From Heterodera schachtii (Eukaryota > Nematoda > Chromadorea > Rhabditida > Heteroderidae), in assembly GCA_023374025.1 (NCBI GenBank), contig SIJG01000011.1, positions 2,480,932 to 2,544,931 of the forward strand: a stretch of DNA of 64,000 nt. The letters run 5' to 3'. The position numbers and the translations under genes are program-made. Shown here piece by piece: positions 47,803-57,014 of this stretch (the first letter of the stretch is position 1; each line of letters opens with the position of its first letter). The notes beneath the pieces were generated by a model. That model was not told the DNA's origin. It searched no databases and worked only from the letters and a program-made list of their open reading frames with translations.

Positions 47803-48229
47803 CATCCAAAATGAATACGAGCACTATTTACAACTTTTCAAAAAATTTCAAATTTTAGATAAGAAAATAAAAATTATTTTAAATTTGTTATTGAATTTTA
47901 AAAGTATTTTTTGGCCAATTCAGAAATAACTATTATTGATTTCGTATTTAAAAATACTCACCATATATGAAATAAAACTAATTGTATCCGTCCATAATAA
48001 TTTATTTATTTATTCAAATTTAATTGCGCTTTATTTACCGAATCTTCGCTATAATATATTATTTAATCAAATATTTTGAATATTTTTTTTATTAACTTTC
48101 AATTAAACTCGCTTTATTTATGAATAAAACATAAAAAATTCATTAGTTTCTTCCACTTAATTTTTTCTTGATATTCTTAAAATAAAAGTACGTGAAGTTT
48201 TCGCGACAGTAAATCATTTAAAATATCTT

Positions 48230-48590
48230 TATGATTAAATAATGCAAATAATTTCTCGTTTTGCTTTCACGATAATCTCGTCAGTTTACTTTCTCTATCA
48301 GTCTTCTGTGAACGATTTGGTTTTTTTAAAATTTATTATATTTTTAATTATTTTGTTATTTTATATATTTATTTGGAAGAATTAAATTTATTAAATAATA
48401 TCTATTAAATTGTTTTTTTTTAATTTTTTTCCATCATTCAAATAAAATTATATTTTATAAAATTTAAATATAAACTCTTGTTTTGTTTTGGCAGTAAGGA
48501 TTATGCAAAATAAATTTATTTTTTAATGAAATAATTTTTGTCATTTTTAAATTTTAAATTAGGATTAATATTTAAACCAAATTTTCGGCA
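48230..48590 (+). repeat. Dispersed repeat R4, copy a
   Basis: AATTTCTCGTTTTGC with TTCACGATAATCT, then TGGCAGTAAGGATTATG and ATTAATATTTAAACCA, parallel to 58310-58590. Confidence 0.7.
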
Positions 48591-48729
48591 ATTTTGTTGC
48601 CGATGAGAGGGCCAGATTTTTTTCTTATTTACTTTATGAATTATAAAATTATTTCCAAGTTTAAATTTAACTATAAATTATTAATAAAATTTCCTTAATT
48701 CATTTTAAGATTTATTTCAATTCCTTATG

Positions 48730-48935
48730 AGTATAATTAAATTATATTTTTTACAAATAATTTTACGTTTTCATTATATAGAAATGTTCTAGATTATTAA
48801 TTATTAAATGTATTTTATATTTTTTCTTGATCTATTTCAAACGAATGTATCTTTTTATTATATTTTTTTTTTTTTTCAGTGATTTGACTTTATACAAAAT
48901 ATTTTTTTAATCTTTTATAGTAATTAATAAGATTA
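48730..48935 (+). repeat. Dispersed repeat R5, copy b
   Basis: ATAGAAATGTTCTAGATTA, TATTTTTTCTTGATCTATT and CAGTGATTTGACTTTATA match 46260-46620. Confidence 0.6.
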
Positions 48936-50775
48936 AAACTCATTAAAAATTGTTTTAATTGAATAGAATAATAGAGAAATCTTAAATGGTTCATGTTTTT
49001 TGGTCATAAAAAATGTATCATACCACACTTGATGTGAAAAGATAGCCAAAGTTTTACTATTATTAATTTGAATTAAATTTTTTTTATATTAAATTATGTA
49101 AATGATGAAAATGAACCGTTAATGATATGATTTATGAAAATGATCCATTAATGATATGACTTAAACAAATTTATTAAGCTAAATAATAATTTCAATATCA
49201 ATAAATTCTTTCATTAATTTAAATTTATCAAATAACATGAATGATTAATATTGTGTGTGAAATTTTAAACATTGTTATTGCATTAATAAATTTTATAAAA
49301 TATTTCAATTACAATATTAATTTTTAATTTTCATCTAATAAATTATTCAAATTAATATTTTTCAATAAAAATAATAAATGATTGGTAAATTTTTGTAATT
49401 TAATTTTTTTTTATGAAGTTTTTCCAAAAAGTTTTATTCACCCACAGATATGTATCATGCCGTTTATTTACGATAAACAATTATACTTATATACATATTA
49501 AATTCAATGTAATTATTATCTCAGGATTCGAAAATAGTACTTTTTCTGCTATATCTTAAAATATTTGATAATTTTATTTAAATTTAGTAGGCTAATAGAA
49601 ATACATTTTGTTTTCATTAGAGCTCTAACATAGTGCAAATAATCAAAAAATGGTCGATCAAATAAATATATAAATGGAGACCGTTAAAAATAAAATAATA
49701 TAAAAAATTAAAATTAAAATATGTATTATTTAACAGCTGATTAAATATTAAAGTAAATGTGTCATATTAACCAATGAACCAAAATTTCCAAAAAATTAAA
49801 GTTTTTGATTCAGATCTTTTTTCTTGGCTTGAATCTATGATTACGAATATCGCAATAAGCTTTCGCAAACAATATTTTGATTATTAATTACATTTTTTCT
49901 GGATTATTTTTTTTATTGAATATAAATGAATATTAATTTATTGCTTTATATGTAAAAGAGAAAGAGGCGGCGATGCAAGAAAAAAGAATATTATGAATAA
50001 TTCTTTAATAAATTCACATATGTCAATTTTCATGTTAGGGCTTGTTTTCGCTGCCATTTTTAAATTGTTTCATGACTTTATAAAATTTTTTTTCATTTCT
50101 GAAATTTATAATTAAATTGTTAATTAATAAGTTTGGTAAATATATATATATTTAACATTTTATTTTGTTATCTTTTGTGTTTTTTTGACATTCTTGAGCA
50201 AATTAATACATTTAATGCACAGAATGACTAGGAAAAATCAATTAATATTTAAAATCTTGTAATTATTATTTCGAAAGCAATACATTTACGATAGTTTATT
50301 TTAAATATTCAAATATTTAAATTATATTATTTATTTAAATATATAATTCTTTCTGTCATCCACTCGCCGTAAATTGACCTTTTTTAACTTAGATAGGTTT
50401 TTTAAATATTTTTTGAAGTTGTCTTAAAGAAACGTATAAAATACTCAAGAATTGTTTAATTGGTTTTTAAATTTAGTCAAAAATAACTCGCATTTATAAT
50501 TAATTAATTTGCTGAATTATTTTATTTATACAAATATTTATTTTTAATTGGAAATAATTTTTTTACATTAATTTTTTTAGTGTTTTACCAATTTTTTTTG
50601 AAGCTTTAGTAGTTTATTTAGAATTGAATTTTAACAATTTTTTTGTCTTTCTAGCAAAAATATATATTTTTTAAATTACTTACAAAATTCATAGAAATTA
50701 TGATTTGCTTTTTATTTTATAAAATATAGTTGAAATTATCTTTTATTTATTTTATTTTATCTCTTTTTTTTCTTT
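48936..50775. other. AT-rich non-coding with small tandem repeat
   Basis: Two tandem 29-bp units at 49105-49162 (ATGAAAATGA, CC, TTAATGATATGA). A motif at 49953-49988 (AAGAGAAAGAGGCGGCGATG) recurs at 57371. Otherwise background. Confidence 0.5.
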
Positions 50776-50779
50776 TTTT

Positions 50780-51005
50780 AATTGATTGTAAAATAAGTTT
50801 ATTATTATTATTTTTTATCTCTTTTTGCTCTTAATCTCACGATCAAACAATTCTTTTTTTTTGAGTTCTTTGGTTGACCTCGCTGTTCGAGATTGTTTGA
50901 TTGGCTCATTATTAATTTTAAATGATATTTAAAATTTATGATTTTTTTATAAATATGCTTTGCCTTTATAAATTTATCCGCATTAACCCAAAATATTATT
51001 ATATA
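50780..51005 (+). repeat. CTCACG repeat family, copy 10
   Basis: TTTAATTGATTGTAAAATAA, ATCTCTTTTTGCTC, TTAATCTCACG ending at 50841. The variable part begins ATCAAACAATTC. Then TGTTCGAGATTGTTTGATTG, GCCTTTATAAATTTATCCGC and AACCCAAAATATTATTAT resume the family pattern. Confidence 0.75.
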
Positions 51006-51452
51006 ATTTCTTTTAATCTTTGACAGTTTTAGCGAAATAATAAAAATAGTATTTTATTAGATTTAAAATAACCCTCCATTTTATATTTTCTATAGCATCA
51101 CTATGATTTTTTTTCAATTTTTCAAGAAATATTTATATTATGTTGATTGAAAATAAGCATTAAATTTTAAAATTTCTACATTATTCTCTGTTGGATTTTA
51201 AATAAATAAGAAATTTAAAAATTTTCTTTTTCTTACTTTTTGTCTAATTCAAATTTATTATGAAGAAGTTTGTTATATCTTTAAAAATTGTTGAAATAAT
51301 TAATTGTACATGATTTCAAGAAAAAAAAATTAAATTGCTTTTTTTTTTCTTGTGTTAAACTTTATATTTTAAATTTATATTTTTTAATTATTAATAATAA
51401 AAATACAATTATACTAATTAAATTTTATTATTCGTTTTTTATATTTATCTTT
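51006..51452. other. AT-rich non-coding left flank of the LTR element
   Basis: Background sequence; the target duplication GTTT starts at 51453. Confidence 0.5.
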
Positions 51453-51456
51453 GTTT

Positions 51457-51778
51457 TGTGTTAGAATTTGATTATTGGCGTTTTATTTTGCTAATTATAT
51501 CGTCCCTTCTTAATTTTGTCTCATTGTCTGTCATTGTAGTCTCTCGCTTAATCTATATTTTGCCATTCACTTCACAGCAGAAAATGTTCCCCCGTCTCCC
51601 CTTCAATTCATTCTGTTGGCAGTGCACTTTTTATATTTGTGTTGGTCAATTCTTTTCCTCGGACTTTCCCCTATTTTTATTGTTGCTGTTTTAAATAAAG
51701 TTAATTGTCCCCGACTTTGGAAATATTTGTTGAGGAAAGCAGTGAATAGGACCCGACCCAAACAGCTTAATTAGCACG
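51457..51778 (+). repeat. 5' LTR
   Basis: Starts TGTGTTAGAATTTG and ends AATTAGCACG. The end is CG rather than the canonical CA, but both the primer-binding site and the GTTT target duplication require this border. A polyadenylation signal AATAAA lies at 51694-51699. A hydrophobic frame of about 78 codons runs through the LTR without a good ATG and is not called as a gene. Confidence 0.92.
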
Positions 51779-51795
51779 TGGCGCTCCTGGCGAAG
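51779..51795 (+). other. Primer-binding site
   Basis: TGGCGCTCCTGGCGAAG directly follows the 5' LTR. TGG matches the CCA end of a tRNA. I could not assign the tRNA. Confidence 0.75.
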
Positions 51796-51860
51796 AGTTA
51801 GCTGTGCCGGCATTGTGGGATTTTTGACTGCTGAGAAGAAGCTAATTTGGAGAAGCGACC

Positions 51861-52026
51861 AGAACAAACGCATTGCTGCTGTTCTGCATTTTTCCTTCGC
51901 TGCTGATAGAACAAACGCATTGCTGCGGTTCTGAATTTTAACGCATTGTTGCGATTCATCGAATTTCGTCCCACTGATAACGCATTGCTGCGATAAGTGA
52001 GGACTGGTATTTAACGCATTGTTGCG
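51861..52026 (+). repeat. Leader array of five AACGCATTGYTGCG hairpin units
   Basis: Copies start at 51867 (last base differs), 51914, 51940, 51979 and 52013. CGCA and TGCG within each unit pair around a 4-nt loop. The first two are enclosed by AGAAC and GTTCT (51861-51885, 51908-51932), extending the stem. The array lies in the untranslated leader just before the gag start. Confidence 0.85.
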
Positions 52027-52074
52027 AACTGTTGGACTTCGAAACACCGAATTTTATCGCTGCCGCTTAGAGAG

Positions 52075-52755
52075 ATGACCGAACACAACTTCGATCAGAT
52101 TCGCCGGACCAATTCGTCAATTATACACGAAGGAAATGTGCAATTCGCCAACGAAAACGATGGGACCGAAATGGATGAAAACGAAATTCGGCGTCGACTT
52201 CTTCAAGTAATGATGAGACAAAATGGAAGTGGAGATTTGGCGAGACATGGCAATCAGTACAATGACAGCGGAGAAGACGCAAGGGCCTTTTTTGATCAGG
52301 CCCAACTATCGGCAATTCCGAGAAGGGCACAGACAAACCCCGACTTACTGATTCCAAATGACCATCAAAATGGTAAATTTCAACAGCAAATATACCATCA
52401 AACCCAGCAGCGACAAAACTACAGCCAAAATCATGCCGCAATTAACCATCGGCCAAACGGATTCGAGGAAAACGAGCGATCCCTTCCAAGTCCCGGGCTT
52501 ATTTTTGATGGCATGATGGCACAGGCTATTCGAAGCCTCGATAGTTTTTCCTACACTATGACGCTGAACACCATTCCAAATTTGGACGGAAGCAATGGTT
52601 CAGAATCGGTAAATGCATTTTCAATCAATTTGATATGGCCACAGAAGAATGGCCTGAGGCAAAGCGATTGCGGGCACTGCGTTCCAAATGTTACGGCAAA
52701 GCTGAGAGAGCTTTCAATTTCGCGGTTTCTGAAAATCGCCATGATTACCAACTGA
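52075..52755 (+). CDS. gag: Gag N-terminal part (frame 1)
   Basis: The ATG at 52075 is the first good start after the leader. The first 140 or so residues are acidic and Q/N-rich (DENEIRRRLLQVMMRQNGSG, HQNGKFQQQIYHQTQQRQNY), typical of a variable Gag N-terminus. The conserved Gag core begins around residue 160 (MTLNTIPNLDGSNGSESVNA), but at about 52612-52622 the plausible reading passes to the frame of the next entry, one base back. The remaining 40 or so codons to 52755 look out of frame. Because the break lies inside the conserved core and no classical slippery heptamer is present, a one-base deletion in the T run is more likely than programmed frameshifting. Expected role: structural protein of virus-like particles. 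Confidence 0.8.
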   Translation: MTEHNFDQIRRTNSSIIHEGNVQFANENDGTEMDENEIRRRLLQVMMRQNGSGDLARHGNQYNDSGEDARAFFDQAQLSAIPRRAQTNPDLLIPNDHQNGKFQQQIYHQTQQRQNYSQNHAAINHRPNGFEENERSLPSPGLIFDGMMAQAIRSLDSFSYTMTLNTIPNLDGSNGSESVNAFSINLIWPQKNGLRQSDCGHCVPNVTAKLRELSISRFLKIAMITN

Positions 52756-54116
52756 TCAGAACAGCGATCATTCGGCAATTAGACGACACGGATGCCAAAC
52801 AATTGACGGCATTTGACCAACTGATGAAAGGAATTTGGCTTCGGACGAACGAAAGCATTGATCAGCTTGGCGAACGTGTTTCGTGCTTGGTCCGCTGCGC
52901 ATATCCCGGCCTCACTGAACATCTATACGACGAATATTCGGCCATGCACTTCATTAGGGCCCTCCCTAACCCAGAATTGGCTACCATTTTAGAGATGACT
53001 CGTAAACCAGGAGCATCCTTCGACGATTTCATCGCACAAGCGGCACGTGCAGAGGCAGTTCAAAATGCCGCACGAAATTCATGGCGAAGCAGCCAAAATA
53101 CCGATTGTTCTCCGATTAATTGGTCAAGGCATGGACCAAGCCAAAATCAACGAAGACGAGTCACCTGCTACAATTGCGGCAGAGTTGGACATATTTTCCG
53201 GAATTGTTCGGCAAAACCAATGGATCAGTCGTACAAACATAACCCAAACAGTGACCTACAATCGGCACCACCATCAAGGAATTTTAGGCAAAATTTCAAC
53301 ATTCAGCAAAATGACGAACCGCCAAAGAGGGGAAATTTGTTTGTGGGAGCCGTAAATTTCGAACACCGTCCCGAAATTGAGAAATTCTTTGGGAAAGTAA
53401 GGACTGAGTCGGAAAAGGGTAGATTTTTGGAAGAAAGCCCGGCTGTTGGAAAAATAATGGCGGCCAAAGTTTCGATATTTGGGCGTAAGTTGGATGCGAT
53501 GCTGGACGGCGGGTCCCAAATTTCTCTGATTTCGGCCAAATTCTTCTCGCAAATCATGGACAAATTAAGCCAAAAGGACGTCGTCGCCCGTTTTAAAAAT
53601 CGAATTATCGACATAAATGGAAAGGAAGTGAAGTGTTACGGCGTTGTTTCTCTGCCGATTCGGCGTGGACCATTAGAGGCCAAAATGCATTTGTTTGTCG
53701 CACAGTCATCTTTTGGGTACGATTTGCTTTTCGGCACAAATGCCATGGACCAATTAGGCTTCAAAATGCTTGACGCAGTGAACTGCCGCATTGTAGACTT
53801 TTCGCCAGCTTCGAAGCCTGAAAATTCGCCTCTGATCACTTTCAAAACCTTCGTGTGCCATGGCAACACCAGTACCAACAGAGAAGGGCAGAAAAATGGG
53901 AATAAACATAGGTCGGACCCAAAAGGTAATAAGGAATGGCGACAACAAAATCATCCAACGCTGGAAAAGGCATCAATTCGAAATGCCGCTGAGAATTTAG
54001 AAAAGCCGAAGATGCAGCGACTCCCATCCATCGTGGCGAGACTGACGCCAAATTTGGCCAAAGAATTTTTTGTCGCGGAGGAAAGCCCCCAAAAGAACCC
54101 GATCGTGGAAACTTAG
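52635..54116 (+). CDS. gag-pro: Gag capsid-nucleocapsid plus aspartic protease (frame 2)
   Basis: 493 codons from an in-frame ATG, although the frame is open slightly upstream to the frameshift. Residues 1-150: helical Gag core (EEWPEAKRLRALRSKCYGKA, FDQLMKGIWLRTNESIDQLG). Residues 178-191: one CCHC zinc knuckle, C-x2-C-x4-H-x4-C (CYNCGRVGHIFRNC), preceded by the basic stretch QRRRV. Residues about 270-380: retropepsin-like domain with AMLDGGSQISLIS (putative catalytic D291) and the later YDLLFGTNAMDQLGF, matching the usual I/L-L-G box. The catalytic triplet is D-G-G rather than D-S-G or D-T-G. The last 100 residues are charged and unrecognised. Ends with TAG at 54116; no polymerase domain follows. 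Confidence 0.88.
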   Translation: MATEEWPEAKRLRALRSKCYGKAERAFNFAVSENRHDYQLIRTAIIRQLDDTDAKQLTAFDQLMKGIWLRTNESIDQLGERVSCLVRCAYPGLTEHLYDEYSAMHFIRALPNPELATILEMTRKPGASFDDFIAQAARAEAVQNAARNSWRSSQNTDCSPINWSRHGPSQNQRRRVTCYNCGRVGHIFRNCSAKPMDQSYKHNPNSDLQSAPPSRNFRQNFNIQQNDEPPKRGNLFVGAVNFEHRPEIEKFFGKVRTESEKGRFLEESPAVGKIMAAKVSIFGRKLDAMLDGGSQISLISAKFFSQIMDKLSQKDVVARFKNRIIDINGKEVKCYGVVSLPIRRGPLEAKMHLFVAQSSFGYDLLFGTNAMDQLGFKMLDAVNCRIVDFSPASKPENSPLITFKTFVCHGNTSTNREGQKNGNKHRSDPKGNKEWRQQNHPTLEKASIRNAAENLEKPKMQRLPSIVARLTPNLAKEFFVAEESPQKNPIVET

Positions 54117-54199
54117 GAGAAGGACGCCGGCACAAGCTGAACTCGGCCACCACCTATCGGATGCCGAATTGACTCGAAAGGCAGGGGACGCCTTTTCGT
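54117..54199 (+). other. Short region where pol would be expected
   Basis: Only 83 bases between the protease frame and the polypurine tract, with no domain. The pol genes have been lost by deletion or were never present in this lineage. Confidence 0.7.
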
Positions 54200-54211
54200 G
54201 GAGGGTCGGGA
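54200..54211 (+). promoter_or_regulatory. Polypurine tract
   Basis: GGAGGGTCGGGA directly precedes the 3' LTR, the expected plus-strand priming site. Two pyrimidines interrupt it. Confidence 0.75.
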
Positions 54212-54533
54212 TGTGTTAGAATTTGATTATTGGCGTTTTATTTTGCTAATTATATCGTCCCTTCTTAATTTTGTCTCATTGTCTATCATTGTAGTCTCTC
54301 GCTTAATCTATATTTTGCCATTCACTTCACAGCAGAAAATGTTCCCCCGTCTCCCCTTCAATTCATTCTGTTGGCAGTGCACTTTTTATATTTGTGTTGG
54401 TCAATTCTTTTCCTCGGACTTTCCCCTATTTTTATTGTTGCTGTTTTAAATAAAGTTAATTGTCCCCGACTTTGGAAATATTTGTTGAGGAAAGCAGTGA
54501 ATAGGACCCGACCCAAACAGCTTAATTAGCACG
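54212..54533 (+). repeat. 3' LTR
   Basis: Same length as the 5' LTR with one substitution at 54285. AATAAA at 54449-54454 probably directs polyadenylation. Confidence 0.92.
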
Positions 54534-54537
54534 GTTT

Positions 54538-55990
54538 AAACTTAAACGATGTTGAACATTTGTGATTGATTTCGTGCTTTTTATCTTTTGACTTGAGAAT
54601 TGTTTTTGATATTGTATGAAATTCTTTTATTCAGTCTACAAAAAAAATTTTCGTCAAAATTTTAAAATTTACTTAAATTTTATTTTCACCGGATCATTAT
54701 AAAGAAGAAAATAAATATTTGTCATTTTGGTATGTTAATGTAAGTATTTAAAAATAATTTAATTTCTTGTTGTTGAGTTCCTTTAACTGTAAATATTTTT
54801 CATTATTTTTATGCTAATTATTTTATTATCTAAATTAACTGGTCATCGACTCATCTTGGGTTCAATGGCATTATCATCCTGCATTTATATAGCACATCGA
54901 TATTATATGTCTTATGCTTTTTTTAATTTACTTTTTTCTTATTTATATTCATTTAATTTTATCATTCTTTTTTAAAATTTTAAGACCAAAAACAATCAAA
55001 TTTCATTTATATATATTATGTTTTTTACCTTTTTAATTTAAGTATCTATAATTTTTTCTGTGTTGTTACTCTTTACATTTGATAAGATTTTAATTTTTTG
55101 TTCCTAAATTTTTTATTTTATGCTTTCTTTATTTTATTATAATAAAATATTAATTATCCATTGAATCTTTTGCAAAAATTATTTTTACAGATTAATTTAT
55201 AATTTAATTTTTGTGTTAAAAAATAATGATCAAATTTACAATAAATTGTAAAAAGTATTACAAAATTAATAAATGAACAAAACTAAAGTTGTTAGACTTT
55301 AAAATAAATAATTTAATCATCAGTAGTGTCCGTCTTTGTACAGAGATCAGAGATACGGGGAATGTTATAAAGCATTTCATTTTTTTACCTATGAATTAAA
55401 AAAAAAGTTATTTTATATTCATTAAGTTTTCTCATGGGCAAAAAATAATTTAAATCTCTTTTCATTTAAGTCAATTTTTTGTATGACAATTTTTTTTATT
55501 TAATTTCATTAAAATATTTGTTAATATTAAGTATTTTTATCCACTTATATTTTTCAATTTATTTTATTATTATTATTATTATTAGTTTAATTTAGATAAT
55601 TAGTAAAATAAATTCAATCTTTCGGGTGTTTTTGTAAATTGTGCAAGCTTTCAAATTTAAATAAAATATAAATTTAATAGATTTAGTCATTGGCTATTTT
55701 TATGCATGACAAGTTTTTTTCCCATTATTAATTATTGGATAATCATTTGTTTTATGGTTTTTATTGCTAAATTCTCTCATCAAAGACCGACATTAAGTAA
55801 AATTACACATTTTCTTTATAATTTTTAATTTTTTTAATATTTAATAAATTGTAACAAAGCCAAAAGAAATTCTCGAAGAATTTGCCAAATTATGAAAAAA
55901 AGTTTGAGTCCAATAAAACCCATCACATTTAATTTAAATTGAAAAGCATTTATCAGCAAAATTTAAATGATAAAATTGCAATTCACGAGA
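54538..55990. other. AT-rich non-coding, nothing firm
   Basis: Background. GC-richer patches at 54840-54900 (TCATCGACTCATCTTGGG) and 55325-55365 (AGAGATCAGAGATACGGGG) lack partners. Confidence 0.45.
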
Positions 55991-55999
55991 GGTGATCAC

Positions 56000-56045
56000 T
56001 AGAGACAGGACTTGATCGGGATCCCGCAGGATTTCTTTGGGATAA
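56000..56045 (+). mobile_element. Possible hAT end fragment
   Basis: TAGAGACAGGACTTGATCGG followed by GATCCCGCAGG. TAGAGAC is also the tip of the MITE at 61362, and CGGGATCCCG is a perfect palindrome. No opposite end found. Confidence 0.3.
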
Positions 56046-56139
56046 TTTTTCGAAAATCTCTATTTTTTAAATTAAGCTCTGAATTTTAAATTAAAAAATA
56101 ATATCATTAATTATTTTTCTTTTAAAATACCTTAAAATC

Positions 56140-57005
56140 AGGGTTACCCTTGAAAATTTCCCGAAATAAGTACATGGCTGGTCAAAAATAAGATCTTAGG
56201 GTCAAAAATAAGGACATTTTTTAAAACACGCTTCCAAAACTTTAATCGCATTTTTATTCAACAAATCAAGCATTAGCAACATATTTCTCGCCGCTCGGCT
56301 TAGAAATGAGGAATTTATACATTTCCGAAAATCGATTTTAACAATTTTGTGGAAAACATAGCAATTTGTAAATTTCAGTGCATCAGAATCAAAAAATCAG
56401 ATCTTTAACAATTTTTTTCGGAGCATTTTTGAAGAGTTTTTGTGTATGAGTGAGGGAAGAGAGTCCGGCGATGCCGATAGGCGCCGCCGGGAAAATTTTT
56501 GAAACTTTTGCTCTGTTTCTTAGCAAACTATGCCCAAAAAATGACCAAATTTCTATATTAAAATATAAGCAAGTCTGAAATTTTTAATTTATCAAGCGCC
56601 GGAAAAATTTTTGTAATTTTAAAGCGATTTCTTAACGATTTTGTTCAAAAAATGACGACGAAATTTTCCGATTTTGATAATTTTTTAAAAGAATAAGAAT
56701 TCTTAGGGGGGGGGGGGGGAAATCCAGGTCCAGGGAAAATCCAGGTTACCGAAGCTCTAGTGGAAGTGTACCTCCTAGAAAAAATTTGAATATTTAACTG
56801 AATCTTGTTAAGATTTTGCATATTAATTCGCTTCAAAAGATTTCTTTCAAAAATTATCATTAAGATTAGGGAGGGCTTTCTCTCTGAATCCAAAAAATAA
56901 GACAAAAATAAGGATAAATCTTGCAAATAAGAACATTTAAAATTTGTAATATTTGGACAATAAAAATAAGGACTAATCTTACAAATAAGGACAAAGGGTA
57001 ATCCT
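56140..57005. mobile_element. hAT-like MITE with AATAAGGACA words
   Basis: Ends AGGGTTACCCTT and AAGGGTAATCCT are inverted with one mismatch. Direct repeats flank it: CTTAAAATC (56131-56139) and CTTAGAATC (57006-57014), one mismatch over 9, or 8 bp if the leading C belongs to the element. Subterminal words AAAAATAAGGACA occur near both ends. The interior has a full GC-core (56463-56492), a second partial one (56595-56660), a TTCTTAGGGG start and a run of 14 G (56706-56719). The 93-codon minus frame over the right part is incidental. Confidence 0.8.
56400..56570 (-). repeat. GC-core module, copy in 56-kb MITE
   Basis: TTTTTTTCGGAGCATTTTTG, GTCCGGCGATGCCGATAGGC, GCCGCCGGGAAAATTTTTG, CCCAAAAAATGACC. 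The hairpin arms (56465-56475 and 56480-56490) pair with two changes. A partial second copy follows at 56595-56660 (GCGCCGGAAAAATTTTTG, GATTTCTTAACGATTT). Confidence 0.78.
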
Positions 57006-57014
57006 CTTAGAATC

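Larger units (their letters stand above)
51457..54533 (+). mobile_element. Young non-autonomous LTR retrotransposon (gag-protease only)
   Basis: Complete 3,077-bp element with two 322-bp LTRs, primer-binding site, gag-protease region and polypurine tract, flanked by the 4-bp direct repeat GTTT (51453-51456, 54534-54537). The two LTRs differ at one position (G at 51530, A at 54285), which indicates a recent insertion. Reverse transcriptase, RNase H and integrase are absent: only 95 bp separate the protease frame from the 3' LTR. Composition is far richer in GC than the flanks. The single CCHC knuckle and protease motif suggest Ty3/gypsy; a Bel/Pao relative is possible. Confidence 0.93.

Noticed and set aside
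51458..51694. Hydrophobic 78-codon frame in the 5' LTR, repeated in the 3' LTR
   Set aside because: It lacks a sensible ATG; its duplication simply reflects LTR identity.
52612..52622. Programmed -1 frameshift in gag
   Set aside because: No slippery heptamer, and the break is within the conserved capsid core rather than at a gag-pol border; a deletion or sequencing error is more likely.
52117..54153. Several minus-strand and alternate-frame open frames across the retrotransposon
   Set aside because: They overlap the gag-protease frames, contain no motifs and exist because this region is GC-richer and has fewer stops.
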